Virus record (IMG/VR): IMGVR_UViG_3300025098_000174
Coordinates: 1 to 32,003 of that record
Source of the DNA: a virus
Length of the DNA stretch: 32,003 nucleotides
Reading direction: 5' to 3' (one strand)
Position 1 is the stretch's first letter. Every line of letters starts with the position of its first letter. This document shows positions 5,965 to 13,752 of this stretch, piece by piece. Below the pieces are notes generated by a model. It saw only the letters and a list, made by a program, of their open reading frames with translations. It did not search any database and was not told where the DNA came from. Both the position numbers and the translations under genes were made by a program.

Positions 5965-7050
5965 ATGACTAAGCAGACAGTACCTTCACAACAACCTAAC
6001 GGTGATTGCAAGATAGCTTTCGTATTTGATTTTCCAACTACGGATGAGCAACGTCTTGGTGAAATCATGATTGGTAGTACGGGAAAAATGTTTCACAAAA
6101 TGTGTGAGATATTAGAACTAAATGTGGAGAACTGTTTGCTTACGCATGCTCTCGCTCAGAAGCCTGCACAAGAGAACCCCGCCCATTTCTTTATGAACAA
6201 GAAGAACTATTCTAAGTTTAGTAAAGAGAATAAGTGGCGCTCCAAGTATCCTGTGCATGGCTTCGGCTTTTTAAAAGAAGAATACGAGAGTGAATTAGAG
6301 CGGTTGCAAAACGAGCTTAACGCGTGCAAACCTAATGTCATTATTGCCATGGGTAGCGTTGCGTTATGGGCGCTGACAGGACTAGACAAGATAGGTACTT
6401 ACAGGGGAACCATTCTTAAATCGGACCTCACAGGTGGGACCAAAGTTATGCCTACGTTTAGTCCTAGTGCCGTTATTAGAAACTTCGACTTCCGTCCTAT
6501 TGTCTTAGCAGATATTAGGAAGGCTGTCGAGGAATCCAACACACCACAAATCAAAATAAAAGAAAGAGAGTTATGGATTGAACCAGACATCAAAGACCTC
6601 GAGGACTTCGAACAAAAATTTATTAGAGAGAATAACACAGATCAGCCACTCAGTTTCGACATTGAAACAGGGGGCGGTTTTATTACTTGTATTGGTTTCG
6701 CTCCAAGCGATACTGTCGCTCTCGTTATACCATTCAAAGACAAGCGCAACGTACTCCAAAACTATTGGACCGACCCTGCCCATGAGCAACGAGCTTGGGC
6801 TTGGATAAAGCGTGTTCTTGAGAACGAGAAGATTACTAAGGTCGCTCAAAATCAAACGTATGATGTGTCGTGGTTAGAATATAAATACAACATCACAGTC
6901 AATGGAACTATCCACGATACAATGCATGCCCAGCATGCACTACAGCCCGAACAACAGAAAGGCTTAGGCTTTTTAGGTTCGATATACACAAACGAGGGTG
7001 CTTGGAAAACTATGGCTAAGTTTTCAAAGAGTACTAAGAGAGATGAATAG
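5965..7050 (+). CDS. DNA polymerase I, N-terminal gene: uracil-DNA glycosylase-like domain plus 3'-5' exonuclease part
   Basis: Residues about 13-195 look like a family 4/5 uracil-DNA glycosylase fold: IAFVFDFP, then GEIMIGSTGK (32-41), the NVIIAMGSVAL strand, and a late segment where the usual HPS motif reads SPS (166-168). Residues about 225-355 are a DnaQ/Pol I exonuclease, with ExoI SFDIETGG (Asp232, Glu234) and ExoII NQTYDVSW (Asp300). A segment ending YTNEGAWK follows. The frame then stops before the ExoIII motif, which is found at the start of the separate polymerase gene at 7578. UDG-like domains fused to phage polymerases are known, for example in SPO1. Here the catalytic His of the UDG motif is absent, so this part may only bind uracil or DNA. 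Confidence 0.8.
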   Translation: MTKQTVPSQQPNGDCKIAFVFDFPTTDEQRLGEIMIGSTGKMFHKMCEILELNVENCLLTHALAQKPAQENPAHFFMNKKNYSKFSKENKWRSKYPVHGFGFLKEEYESELERLQNELNACKPNVIIAMGSVALWALTGLDKIGTYRGTILKSDLTGGTKVMPTFSPSAVIRNFDFRPIVLADIRKAVEESNTPQIKIKERELWIEPDIKDLEDFEQKFIRENNTDQPLSFDIETGGGFITCIGFAPSDTVALVIPFKDKRNVLQNYWTDPAHEQRAWAWIKRVLENEKITKVAQNQTYDVSWLEYKYNITVNGTIHDTMHAQHALQPEQQKGLGFLGSIYTNEGAWKTMAKFSKSTKRDE

Positions 7051-7058
7051 ATGTAATA

Positions 7059-7346
7059 ATGACCAAACGTGCTCCATACTTTGCGGAGTTACATATACCA
7101 AATGATTTAGTAACTATCGAAAGTGAAGTACGATTGTGGAGATCAGTAATAGACCAAGCGATATCAGACTTTCTCACAGAGAACAAGTCCCGAGAGAGTT
7201 TATCAAACAAAGAACGAGCCAAGATTTGGCTGAGAGGAAAGACAGAAGATTTCAGTATTGTGTGCGACTATGCACAATTAAATGCGAAGAATGTAAGGGA
7301 AGAAATATTTAATATTATAGGTGGCATAGATGAGTTATACAAATAA
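7059..7346 (+). CDS. 95-residue hypothetical protein between the two polymerase genes
   Basis: The protein starts TKRAPYFAELHIPNDLVTIE and is mainly helical and charged, with no recognised domain. The ribosome site is weak: only AGAGAG about 15 bases upstream. It sits in the gap that separates the exonuclease half from the polymerase half. It overlaps the next gene by 17 bases in another frame. It shows no motif typical of homing endonucleases (no LAGLIDADG, GIY-YIG or HNH pattern), so it is not an obvious invading element. Confidence 0.6.
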   Translation: MTKRAPYFAELHIPNDLVTIESEVRLWRSVIDQAISDFLTENKSRESLSNKERAKIWLRGKTEDFSIVCDYAQLNAKNVREEIFNIIGGIDELYK

Positions 7347-7560
7347 TAAAGCAACAACAGCATACAGTACACAGGTGGGCGGTGACCACTACAAAAAATA
7401 TAAGATACAACCCTCTGAGTTCGTTAATCAAAACAATTTTCTTTTTGCAGAAGGTAACGCAATCAAATATATCTGCAGGCATAAAGACAAAGGAGGCAAA
7501 CAAGATTTATTAAAAGCAAAACACTATATCGACATGATAATTGAGAGAGACTATGAGTAA
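7330..7560 (+). CDS. DUF3310 (SaV-like) protein
   Basis: The 76-residue product contains QVGGDHYKKYKIQPSEFV, then FAEGNAIKYICRHKDKGGK and DLLKAKHYIDMII. These are the GGDHY...QP...i......f..GN.iKYi.Rh..K.g..DL.KA.hY blocks that define DUF3310, a short family common in phages and sometimes labelled nucleotide kinase. No phosphate-binding motif is present, so kinase activity is not supported. It lies between the two halves of the DNA polymerase, so a role in nucleotide metabolism or replication is plausible but unproven. Confidence 0.8.
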   Translation: MSYTNNKATTAYSTQVGGDHYKKYKIQPSEFVNQNNFLFAEGNAIKYICRHKDKGGKQDLLKAKHYIDMIIERDYE

Positions 7561-7577
7561 CACAGGAGACAAAAGCA

Positions 7578-9137
7578 ATGGCAAAAATAATAAAGAACGT
7601 AGATATACAAAATATCGAGCTAGATTCTGAGCAAACACTCTGGACTTACTGCGCCCTTGACTGTGCGGTAACGCTAGAGATTTGGCAGAAGATCAAGAAA
7701 GAACTAGACGATACTACAACCAAGACATATCAGTTTGAACTAGACAGCCTCAAGCCTGCGATGGCTATGATGCAGAAGGGTTTACGCGTTGACTTAGAGA
7801 AAGTTAGGAACATGCGTGCCCCCTTGAAAAAAGCGCGTTTGAAATTAGAGAGAATGTTGAATCTCTTTTCACAAGCGGCAACAGGTAAAGACTTAAACCA
7901 CGCCTCACCAAAACAATTACAGGATTTATTTTATGTACACTTAGGTATACCTAAGATCATGTCATATAAAAAAGGTAAGTCAAAAGTTTCAACAGATCGT
8001 GAGGCTCTTGAAAAACTAAGAGAGAACTACCCACGAGCAAAAGTATTTGCCAACGCTATCCTTGCGTTGCGCGATATCGACAAACAACTTGGTGTGCTTG
8101 ATACAGATAGAGACAAAGATAATCGTATTCGTTGTTCTTATAATGTGGCAGGTACAGAGACAGGTCGTTGGTCATCTTCAGAAGCCCCTTGGGGTACAGG
8201 AACTAATCTTCAAAACATAACGAAAGACTTGCGCGAAATATTTATACCCGATGAAGGTATGACTATGTTCTACGCAGACTTAGAGCAAGCGGAATCCCGT
8301 GTGGTTGCCTACTTAACAGACGACCAAGGATATATTGATGCTTGTGAGAGTGGTGACTTGCATACCACTGTGGTTAAAATGGTCTGGAAAAACATGGGTT
8401 GGAGTGGCGATCCTAAACAAGAGAGACAGCTAGCCGAGAATCCTTATTACTTACAGTTTAGTTTTAGGGATATGTGTAAGCGCGCAGGTCATGGTACTAA
8501 CTATGGTTTGTCAGCCGCGTCTTTGGCTAGACATCTGAAGATTAAAGTAGCACATGCTACACGATTCCAATTACTTTATTATGGTGGAGTGGTCAGTCTT
8601 GATTCTGTCAATCGCTGGCATCAACAAGATCCTAAAGCTGGTTTTGATGAGCTTCTAGCATATGGTAAAGTATATGGTGAAAAGACTCAGTATGTTGATG
8701 TGCCTGGCGCGTTCCCTGGAATACGTAAATGGCATGACAGTATAGCAAATGAGTTGTTAAATACTGGGACACTAACTACTCCTATTGGTAGACGCAGACA
8801 ATTCTGGGGCAGGCTGGATGATGCCACTACATTACGTGGTGCTATTGCTTACGTACCTCAATCTACTATTGGTGATTTATTGAACATGGGATTATATCGA
8901 GTGTGGAATGAGTTATGTGATGATGGTGTTCAAGTATTGGGACAAGTACACGACGCGATTTTAGGACAGGTTCCTACTGAAAAGGTAGATGAGCTGATGC
9001 CTAAGATCGTTGAGTGTATGACTAATCCTATTCAAGTAGGTACTAGAACACTGGTGATACCTTCCTCTGTAGAGGTGGGTAACACATGGAAGAATATGAA
9101 AACATGGGAAAGGGGGCACGATGGCGCGAATATATAA
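7578..9137 (+). CDS. DNA polymerase I, C-terminal gene: end of exonuclease plus family A polymerase
   Basis: The 519-residue protein begins with the ExoIII motif that completes the upstream exonuclease (Tyr24, Asp28 in YCALD), followed by the thumb. The palm/fingers carry motif A (FYADLEQAESRV, Asp234), motif B (RDMCKRAGHGTNYG, Arg297, Lys301, Tyr309) and motif C (VHDA, Asp459). All catalytic polymerase residues are therefore present. Aligned to T7 and E. coli Pol I, the residue equivalent to Tyr526/Phe762 is His305. Motif C reads HDA rather than HDE. ATG 7578 follows AGGAGAC. The last 17 bases overlap the next gene, and the repeated element at 9112-9119 lies in this end. A second element is at 7816-7823. 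Confidence 0.9.
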   Translation: MAKIIKNVDIQNIELDSEQTLWTYCALDCAVTLEIWQKIKKELDDTTTKTYQFELDSLKPAMAMMQKGLRVDLEKVRNMRAPLKKARLKLERMLNLFSQAATGKDLNHASPKQLQDLFYVHLGIPKIMSYKKGKSKVSTDREALEKLRENYPRAKVFANAILALRDIDKQLGVLDTDRDKDNRIRCSYNVAGTETGRWSSSEAPWGTGTNLQNITKDLREIFIPDEGMTMFYADLEQAESRVVAYLTDDQGYIDACESGDLHTTVVKMVWKNMGWSGDPKQERQLAENPYYLQFSFRDMCKRAGHGTNYGLSAASLARHLKIKVAHATRFQLLYYGGVVSLDSVNRWHQQDPKAGFDELLAYGKVYGEKTQYVDVPGAFPGIRKWHDSIANELLNTGTLTTPIGRRRQFWGRLDDATTLRGAIAYVPQSTIGDLLNMGLYRVWNELCDDGVQVLGQVHDAILGQVPTEKVDELMPKIVECMTNPIQVGTRTLVIPSSVEVGNTWKNMKTWERGHDGANI

Positions 9138-10377
9138 AGACTATATAGATGCATGTGTAAAGGCTACAGAAAAAAGTCCGATACCTAAGTTGTTTAGAAC
9201 TTGGGCGGCACTGTCATCTGTGTCTGGTGCATTAGGTAGAAGAGTGTGGATGCCTATGGCTAACTACGATATACGTGCGAATATATTCGTCGTGCTTGTG
9301 GCTGGACCTGGGCGAAACAAATCAGTAAGTTTGATTCTACCATTCAGTAAAATATTTCGTAAACTAACAACACCTATAGGTACAAAAACAGATCACGAGA
9401 ATTTTAATTCGGGGTTAGCTGAGTACGGTTTGAAAGAGTTTCCTTTGTATTGTATACAGGATAGAATTACCCCAGAAAAATTAGCAGTGGATATGTCTAA
9501 GGCTTCAAGACTAGACATGAGATTATCTACAATGGGTGAAGAATTTTTTGATGGGTCATTGACATTAGTAACTTCAGAGCTTGGTACATTTCTATCAAGA
9601 CATGAGCGTTACCTACAAATGTTCTTGACTGATATGTGGGATAGTAAAGAAGAATACTCACATAAGACCAAGACTGCGGGTGAGCATATTATTAAAGGTC
9701 CTTGTTTAAATTGGATCGCATGTGCTACACCCGAGCAGTTCGTGGATAACTTACCAGAAGATGCCAGATCACAAGGTCTATTATCTAGAATCATTCCTGT
9801 GTTTTATGATGGTGAAAAGATTCCTCAATCTTTATTACAAGATAGAGTATCTGATGCAACTATTGTAAATCTCAGACATGACTTAGCTGAGATTGCTAAG
9901 ATGTATGGACCAATGAGATTTGATGACCGAGCATTTGATAAGATCAATCAAGATATTGAAACAGGACTTGATCCAATACCAACTGATGCAAACTTAGCTG
10001 AGTATACACAACGTAGAGTATCACACTTTATTAAAGTATCTCTAGCTATCTCAGCCAGCAGTTCCAAGGATAAGATTATTACTTGGGACCATTGGCAGAG
10101 AACTAAAGACTTAATGTTTGAAGTAGAAGAGGCTATGCCTCGTGCGTTGGCAGGCTTTGGAATGGCTAGGGCGGGTAAACTAGCGCAAGATATGGCAGTA
10201 TGGTCTAAAGAAACCATGACAAATTCGAAGCAAGGATACATCCACCTTCGACACTTTAAGCGAGAACTTCTTCGAAGAACTCTCGCACCTGGTGAATCTG
10301 AGCAGACTGTCAAAGCTATGGAGGAAGCGGGATATATAAAAGTACAAGACGGTCTTGTGTTTCCCGTTAAGTTGTGA
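9121..10377 (+). CDS. DUF3987-like ATPase, probable helicase/primase-associated protein
   Basis: The 418-residue protein has a P-loop-like strand-loop VVLVAGPGRNKS (Gly62-Ser68). A Walker B-like LVTSELGTFLS, a sensor-like NWIACATPEQF and a possible arginine finger (LLSRIIPVF) follow. This order matches DUF3987-type replication ATPases, which often stand in for a phage helicase. The C-terminal ~90 residues look like a winged helix (LRHFKRELLRR...MEEAGYIKVQDG). The Walker A is not canonical (GPGRNKS), so the activity is inferred. The ribosome site region is formed by the repeated element GGGGGCAC, which ends one base before the ATG. The gene lies between the polymerase and ribonucleotide reductase. 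Confidence 0.7.
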   Translation: MARIYKDYIDACVKATEKSPIPKLFRTWAALSSVSGALGRRVWMPMANYDIRANIFVVLVAGPGRNKSVSLILPFSKIFRKLTTPIGTKTDHENFNSGLAEYGLKEFPLYCIQDRITPEKLAVDMSKASRLDMRLSTMGEEFFDGSLTLVTSELGTFLSRHERYLQMFLTDMWDSKEEYSHKTKTAGEHIIKGPCLNWIACATPEQFVDNLPEDARSQGLLSRIIPVFYDGEKIPQSLLQDRVSDATIVNLRHDLAEIAKMYGPMRFDDRAFDKINQDIETGLDPIPTDANLAEYTQRRVSHFIKVSLAISASSSKDKIITWDHWQRTKDLMFEVEEAMPRALAGFGMARAGKLAQDMAVWSKETMTNSKQGYIHLRHFKRELLRRTLAPGESEQTVKAMEEAGYIKVQDGLVFPVKL

Positions 10378-10429
10378 TAGGATGGCAAACTCGCCTCGAG
10401 AAACATTCAAAATTAATAAAGGAGCAAAC

Positions 10430-12187
10430 ATGAAAATAAATATAGACTACTCTCGCGATGAACTCTTGACAGAGTCTGGCAAAATAATACTAAAAGACAG
10501 ATACTTACTACCTACTGAGGCTAGTCCTCAAGACGGCTTTGCCAGAGCAGCAAAAACATTTGCGGATGATCAAGCACACGCACAAAGATTATATGACTAC
10601 GCTAGTAAGTTATGGTTTATGTTTTCCACACCTGTTCTATCCAACGGAGGTACAACACGAGGGCTACCTATATCTTGCTTCTTAAATTATGTAGATGATT
10701 CACGTGAAGGTTTAGCAGATCACTATACTGAGAACATATGGTTGTCTAGTATGGGCGGCGGTATTGGTGGCTACTGGGGTGATGTTAGATCACAGGGTAT
10801 GGCTACAAGTATTGGTAATAAAACTACAGGAGTTATTCCTTTCATGCACGTGGTCGATTCACAGATGACTGCCTTTCATCAAGGCGCAACACGCCGTGGT
10901 AGCTACGCTTCCTACATGGATGTATCACACCCAGAGATTGTAGAGTTTATTGAAATGAGAAAACCTACAGGCGGAGATATCCATAGAAAAAATTTAAACT
11001 TACACCACGGTATCAATGTATCAGATGCTTTCATGGAGGCTGTACAAAAAGGCGAGGCTTGGGATTTAATTGATCCCCATACTAAACAAGTTATTAAAAC
11101 TCTTGATGCTAGAACTTTATGGATTAAGATTCTAGAAACAAGGATAGCTACAGGCGAGCCATATATCTCATTCATTGACACAGTGAATGCAGCACTGCCA
11201 GAATCACAGAAGAAACTGGGATTAAAATTTAATCACTCAAACTTATGTTCTGAGATTACACTACCAACTGCAAAAGATAGAACTGCGGTGTGTTGTTTAT
11301 CCTCAGTGAACTTAGAATACTTTGATGAGTGGAAAGATAATAAATTATTCATAGAAGATTTGGTGCGTATGCTTGACAATGTTTTAGAGCATTTCATTAC
11401 AAGTGCCCCCTCTTACATGTGGCGTGCAGTTAACTCAGCGCGTTGTGAAAGAGCCATTGGCTTGGGTACAATGGGGTTACATAGTTACTTTCAGAAGAGA
11501 GAAGTAGCAATGGATGATGATATGTCTAAAGATATCAATGACTATATATTTAAGCATATAAACAAAGAGGCTCAATCTGCTAATCAAAAGCTGGGAGCAG
11601 AGAGGGGTTCTCCCGCAGACATGGAGGGCACAGGGCTAAGACATTCACATGTCATTGCCATTGCTCCTAATGCTTCTTCATCTGTAATTTGTGGGGGAAC
11701 TTCTCCATCTATCGAACCGCTACGCGCAAATGCGTTTTCTCAAAAGACTTTGAGCGGTACATTCCTTATGAAAAATAAATACTTAGAGAGAGTATTATTA
11801 AAGCATGATAGAAACAATAAAGAAGTTTGGAAATCTATTGTGACTAATGGGGGTAGTGTACAGCACTTAGAGTTCTTATCAGAACAAGAGAAATCTATAT
11901 TTAAAACAGCTATCGAGATGGACCAGAGGTTGCTAGTTGATCTAGCGGCAGACAGACAACAATACATCTGTCAATCACAAAGTTTAAACTTGTTCTTACC
12001 GCCAGACGTGGACACCAAAACATTACATGGTATTCACTTGAGGGCGTGGAAAGGTAAAGTAAAAACACTTTACTACATGAGAAGCCAAGCTTTAAAGAAA
12101 GTAGAAAATCTATCTAACCAGATAGAAAGAACTATAAGACAAGACTATCAACAAGAAGAAGCCGCATGCGTGGCTTGCGAAGCATAA
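10430..12187 (+). CDS. nrdA: Ribonucleotide reductase class I large subunit NrdA
   Basis: The 585-residue protein has the redox Cys83 (PISCFLNYV), the radical-site cysteine Cys273 in NLCSEITLP, and its redox partner Cys289 (CCLSSVNL). It also has an IAPNASSS loop and a C-terminal C-x-x-C pair (Cys580, Cys583) for reduction by thioredoxin or glutaredoxin. It reduces ribonucleoside diphosphates together with NrdB, the next gene. At 585 residues against about 760 in E. coli it lacks the N-terminal ATP cone, so allosteric activity control by dATP is probably absent. ATG 10430 has an AAAGGAG ribosome site; the frame extends to 10355 but without one. A CTCGAGAAA motif lies at 10395-10403. The repeated element is at 11403-11410. 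Confidence 0.93.
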   Translation: MKINIDYSRDELLTESGKIILKDRYLLPTEASPQDGFARAAKTFADDQAHAQRLYDYASKLWFMFSTPVLSNGGTTRGLPISCFLNYVDDSREGLADHYTENIWLSSMGGGIGGYWGDVRSQGMATSIGNKTTGVIPFMHVVDSQMTAFHQGATRRGSYASYMDVSHPEIVEFIEMRKPTGGDIHRKNLNLHHGINVSDAFMEAVQKGEAWDLIDPHTKQVIKTLDARTLWIKILETRIATGEPYISFIDTVNAALPESQKKLGLKFNHSNLCSEITLPTAKDRTAVCCLSSVNLEYFDEWKDNKLFIEDLVRMLDNVLEHFITSAPSYMWRAVNSARCERAIGLGTMGLHSYFQKREVAMDDDMSKDINDYIFKHINKEAQSANQKLGAERGSPADMEGTGLRHSHVIAIAPNASSSVICGGTSPSIEPLRANAFSQKTLSGTFLMKNKYLERVLLKHDRNNKEVWKSIVTNGGSVQHLEFLSEQEKSIFKTAIEMDQRLLVDLAADRQQYICQSQSLNLFLPPDVDTKTLHGIHLRAWKGKVKTLYYMRSQALKKVENLSNQIERTIRQDYQQEEAACVACEA

Positions 12188-12196
12188 GGAGAATAT

Positions 12197-13162
12197 ATGT
12201 CAGTATTTAACGGAAGAGAGTACTATAAACCATTTGAATATCCATGGGCGTTTGAAGCCTATGACCAACAACAAAAGATGCACTGGTTACCCAGTGAAGT
12301 TCCATTGCATGAAGATGTAAATGATTGGAACTCTAAGATGAATGATGCAGAAAAGAATCTAGTGAAACAGATTTTAACGTTCTTTACCCAAGGTGACGTA
12401 GACATTGCACAAGCCTATATGGATGTGTATATACCCATGTTCAAGAAACCAGAAGTGCGTATGATGTTATCCGCTATTGCTACGTCGGAGGCTAACCATG
12501 CGCATAGTTATTCACTGCTGAATGATACTATTGGTATGGATGACAGAGAGTATAAAGCATTCCAAGAGTACGCAGAGATGGCAGACAAACATAACTATCT
12601 TTGGGAAAATAAAGGGGGCACGGAAGAAGAGAAGATCGTTCGTGACATGGCAGTGTTCTCTGCATTCGGTGAAGGCTTGCAATTGTTTGGTTCATTTATT
12701 ATGCTACTAAACTTTCAGCGCTTCGGTAAGATGAAAGGTATGGGGCAAATTGTAGCGTGGTCTATCAGAGATGAGAATCACCACGTTGAAAACATGATTA
12801 AACTTTTACATACTGTATTAGATGAGAAGCCACACATCTGGAATGATCAATTTAAAAAGTCACTGTATGATATATGTAGAGACATGGTAACTTTGGAAGA
12901 AAAGTTTATTGATCTAGCATTTGAGCAGGGTCCAGTCGAAGGCTTAACTCCTCAAGAAGTTAAGAACTATGTACATTATATGGCGGACAGAAGATTACTT
13001 CAGCTAGGCTTGAAGCCTAACTACGGAGTAAAGTCAAACCCATTGGAATGGGTAGACTATATTGTCAACGGACAGGCACACGAAAACTTCTTCGAAACTA
13101 GAGCTACTGAATACGCAAAGGGCGCAGTTCAAGGAGATTGGGGTGATGCATTTTCCTCTTGA
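12197..13162 (+). CDS. nrdB: Ribonucleotide reductase class I small subunit NrdB
   Basis: The 321-residue protein retains the ferritin-like metal ligands Asp67, Glu98 and His101 (SEANHAHSYS), Glu159 (GEGLQ), and Glu193 with His196 (DENHH). Tyr105 lies four residues after His101, at the position of the E. coli radical Tyr122, so a tyrosyl-radical enzyme is indicated. The spacing of the ligands matches class Ia proteins (31 residues from Asp67 to Glu98 and 34 from Glu159 to Glu193). It lies nine bases after nrdA with an AAGGAG ribosome site. Its stop overlaps the -35 box of a promoter at 13159. The repeated element is at 12614-12621, coding KGGT. Confidence 0.94.
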   Translation: MSVFNGREYYKPFEYPWAFEAYDQQQKMHWLPSEVPLHEDVNDWNSKMNDAEKNLVKQILTFFTQGDVDIAQAYMDVYIPMFKKPEVRMMLSAIATSEANHAHSYSLLNDTIGMDDREYKAFQEYAEMADKHNYLWENKGGTEEEKIVRDMAVFSAFGEGLQLFGSFIMLLNFQRFGKMKGMGQIVAWSIRDENHHVENMIKLLHTVLDEKPHIWNDQFKKSLYDICRDMVTLEEKFIDLAFEQGPVEGLTPQEVKNYVHYMADRRLLQLGLKPNYGVKSNPLEWVDYIVNGQAHENFFETRATEYAKGAVQGDWGDAFSS

Positions 13163-13187
13163 CAAATTGACTAACTTATGGTATTAT
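13159..13187 (+). promoter_or_regulatory. Strong sigma70-type promoter overlapping the nrdB stop
   Basis: TTGACA at 13159-13164 and TATTAT at 13182-13187 are separated by 17 bp, with TGG directly before the -10. Transcription should start near 13194. There is no gene immediately downstream. Instead comes a 145-base stretch ending in a terminator, so the product may be a short RNA, with leak-through to the two small genes beyond. Confidence 0.75.
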
Positions 13188-13193
13188 TACTAT

Positions 13194-13325
13194 AAGATTA
13201 AATTGGAGACAGGGGGGCACGAAGAACCTTACTTCTCTTAGACGATATGTTTAAGAACAGTTTGGGGATCTCTTTTTTCCACAACCGTACAAAGGAGCTG
13301 GTAGAAATGCTGGCTCCTTTTTTTA
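13194..13325 (+). ncRNA. Candidate small RNA between promoter and terminator
   Basis: The interval from the predicted transcription start to the end of the terminator T-run is about 130 bases and holds no convincing gene. It includes one copy of the repeated element with six G (13212-13220), a possible small hairpin (GAAG/CTTC, about 13221-13236), an imperfect stem TTGgGGA/TCCaCAA (about 13260-13285) and the terminator. A 31-codon frame starts at ATG 13248, but it lacks a ribosome site and runs through the terminator. The RNA is inferred from signals only. Confidence 0.45.
13291..13325 (+). terminator. Rho-independent terminator
   Basis: AAAGGAGC at 13291-13298 pairs perfectly with GCTCCTTT at 13313-13320, giving an 8-bp stem with a 14-base loop. 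It is followed by a run of T that reaches 13324. It closes the candidate small RNA and would also stop read-through from nrdB. Confidence 0.8.
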
Positions 13326-13338
13326 TTACAGGAGCAAA

Positions 13339-13536
13339 ATGAAAACAGATACTTATCCTTTTAAAACTAAATACGATAGCCTTGCAAAAAAGCTATACCT
13401 GCTATTCAGCAGTAGACGCTTGACTTCTAAGCAAAAGTTTGCTACACTCTCAATCAAAGACAAGGACTACTGGAGAGCCTTGGCTGAGATATCAATAAAG
13501 GAGAAACTATGGCAAACCCAAGAACTTTCTCCGTAA
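13339..13536 (+). CDS. 65-residue hypothetical protein
   Basis: ATG 13339 follows ACAGGAG, 14 bases after the terminator T-run. The product is basic and helical (YDSLAKKLYLLFSSRRL; DYWRALAEISIKEKL) and has no known domain. Expression needs read-through of the terminator or another promoter not recognised here. It overlaps the next gene by 28 bases. Confidence 0.55.
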   Translation: MKTDTYPFKTKYDSLAKKLYLLFSSRRLTSKQKFATLSIKDKDYWRALAEISIKEKLWQTQELSP

Positions 13537-13709
13537 CTAACTCATTTGTTAATAGATGTTTAAACATCTTTAATACTGCAGGAACAGACGGAGACTCAGA
13601 ATTAGAACAGTACGCGAGAGCAGAATATAAAGACGATTGGTACTGGGCTTTTAATTTTTATAAAGAAAATCAATACTTCCCTAACGTATTAAGAATACCA
13701 CAGAAGTAA
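13509..13709 (+). CDS. 66-residue hypothetical protein, last gene of the rightward arm
   Basis: ATG 13509 is preceded by AAAGGAGA. The protein is rich in Asn, Phe, Tyr and Trp (DDWYWAFNFYKENQYFP near the end) and probably compact. No family recognised. A hairpin follows 17 bases after the stop, where the leftward operon also ends. Confidence 0.6.
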   Translation: MANPRTFSVTNSFVNRCLNIFNTAGTDGDSELEQYARAEYKDDWYWAFNFYKENQYFPNVLRIPQK

Positions 13710-13725
13710 ATTATAAGAGGAATGG

Positions 13726-13752
13726 GCTAGGCTTCTTGCCTAGCTTTGTTCT
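13726..13752 (+). terminator. Hairpin between convergent operons
   Basis: GCTAGGC at 13726-13732 pairs with GCCTAGC at 13738-13744 around a TTCTT loop, followed by TTTGTTCTT. The T-rich side faces the rightward transcripts, so it acts best as their terminator. On the other strand the stem contains the stop codon of the leftward gene ending at 13740, and no T-run follows. Confidence 0.6.

Noticed and set aside
7050-7578. Intein or homing-endonuclease invasion as cause of the split polymerase
   Set aside because: No Cys/Ser/Thr splice junctions, no intein blocks and no endonuclease motifs in the two intervening genes.
9948-10406. 152-codon reverse-strand frame opposite the helicase gene
   Set aside because: It mirrors a well-supported gene and has unlikely composition and no ribosome site.
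13248-13341. 31-codon frame inside the promoter-terminator unit
   Set aside because: It has no ribosome site, passes through the terminator hairpin and ends at the next gene's start; more likely incidental.
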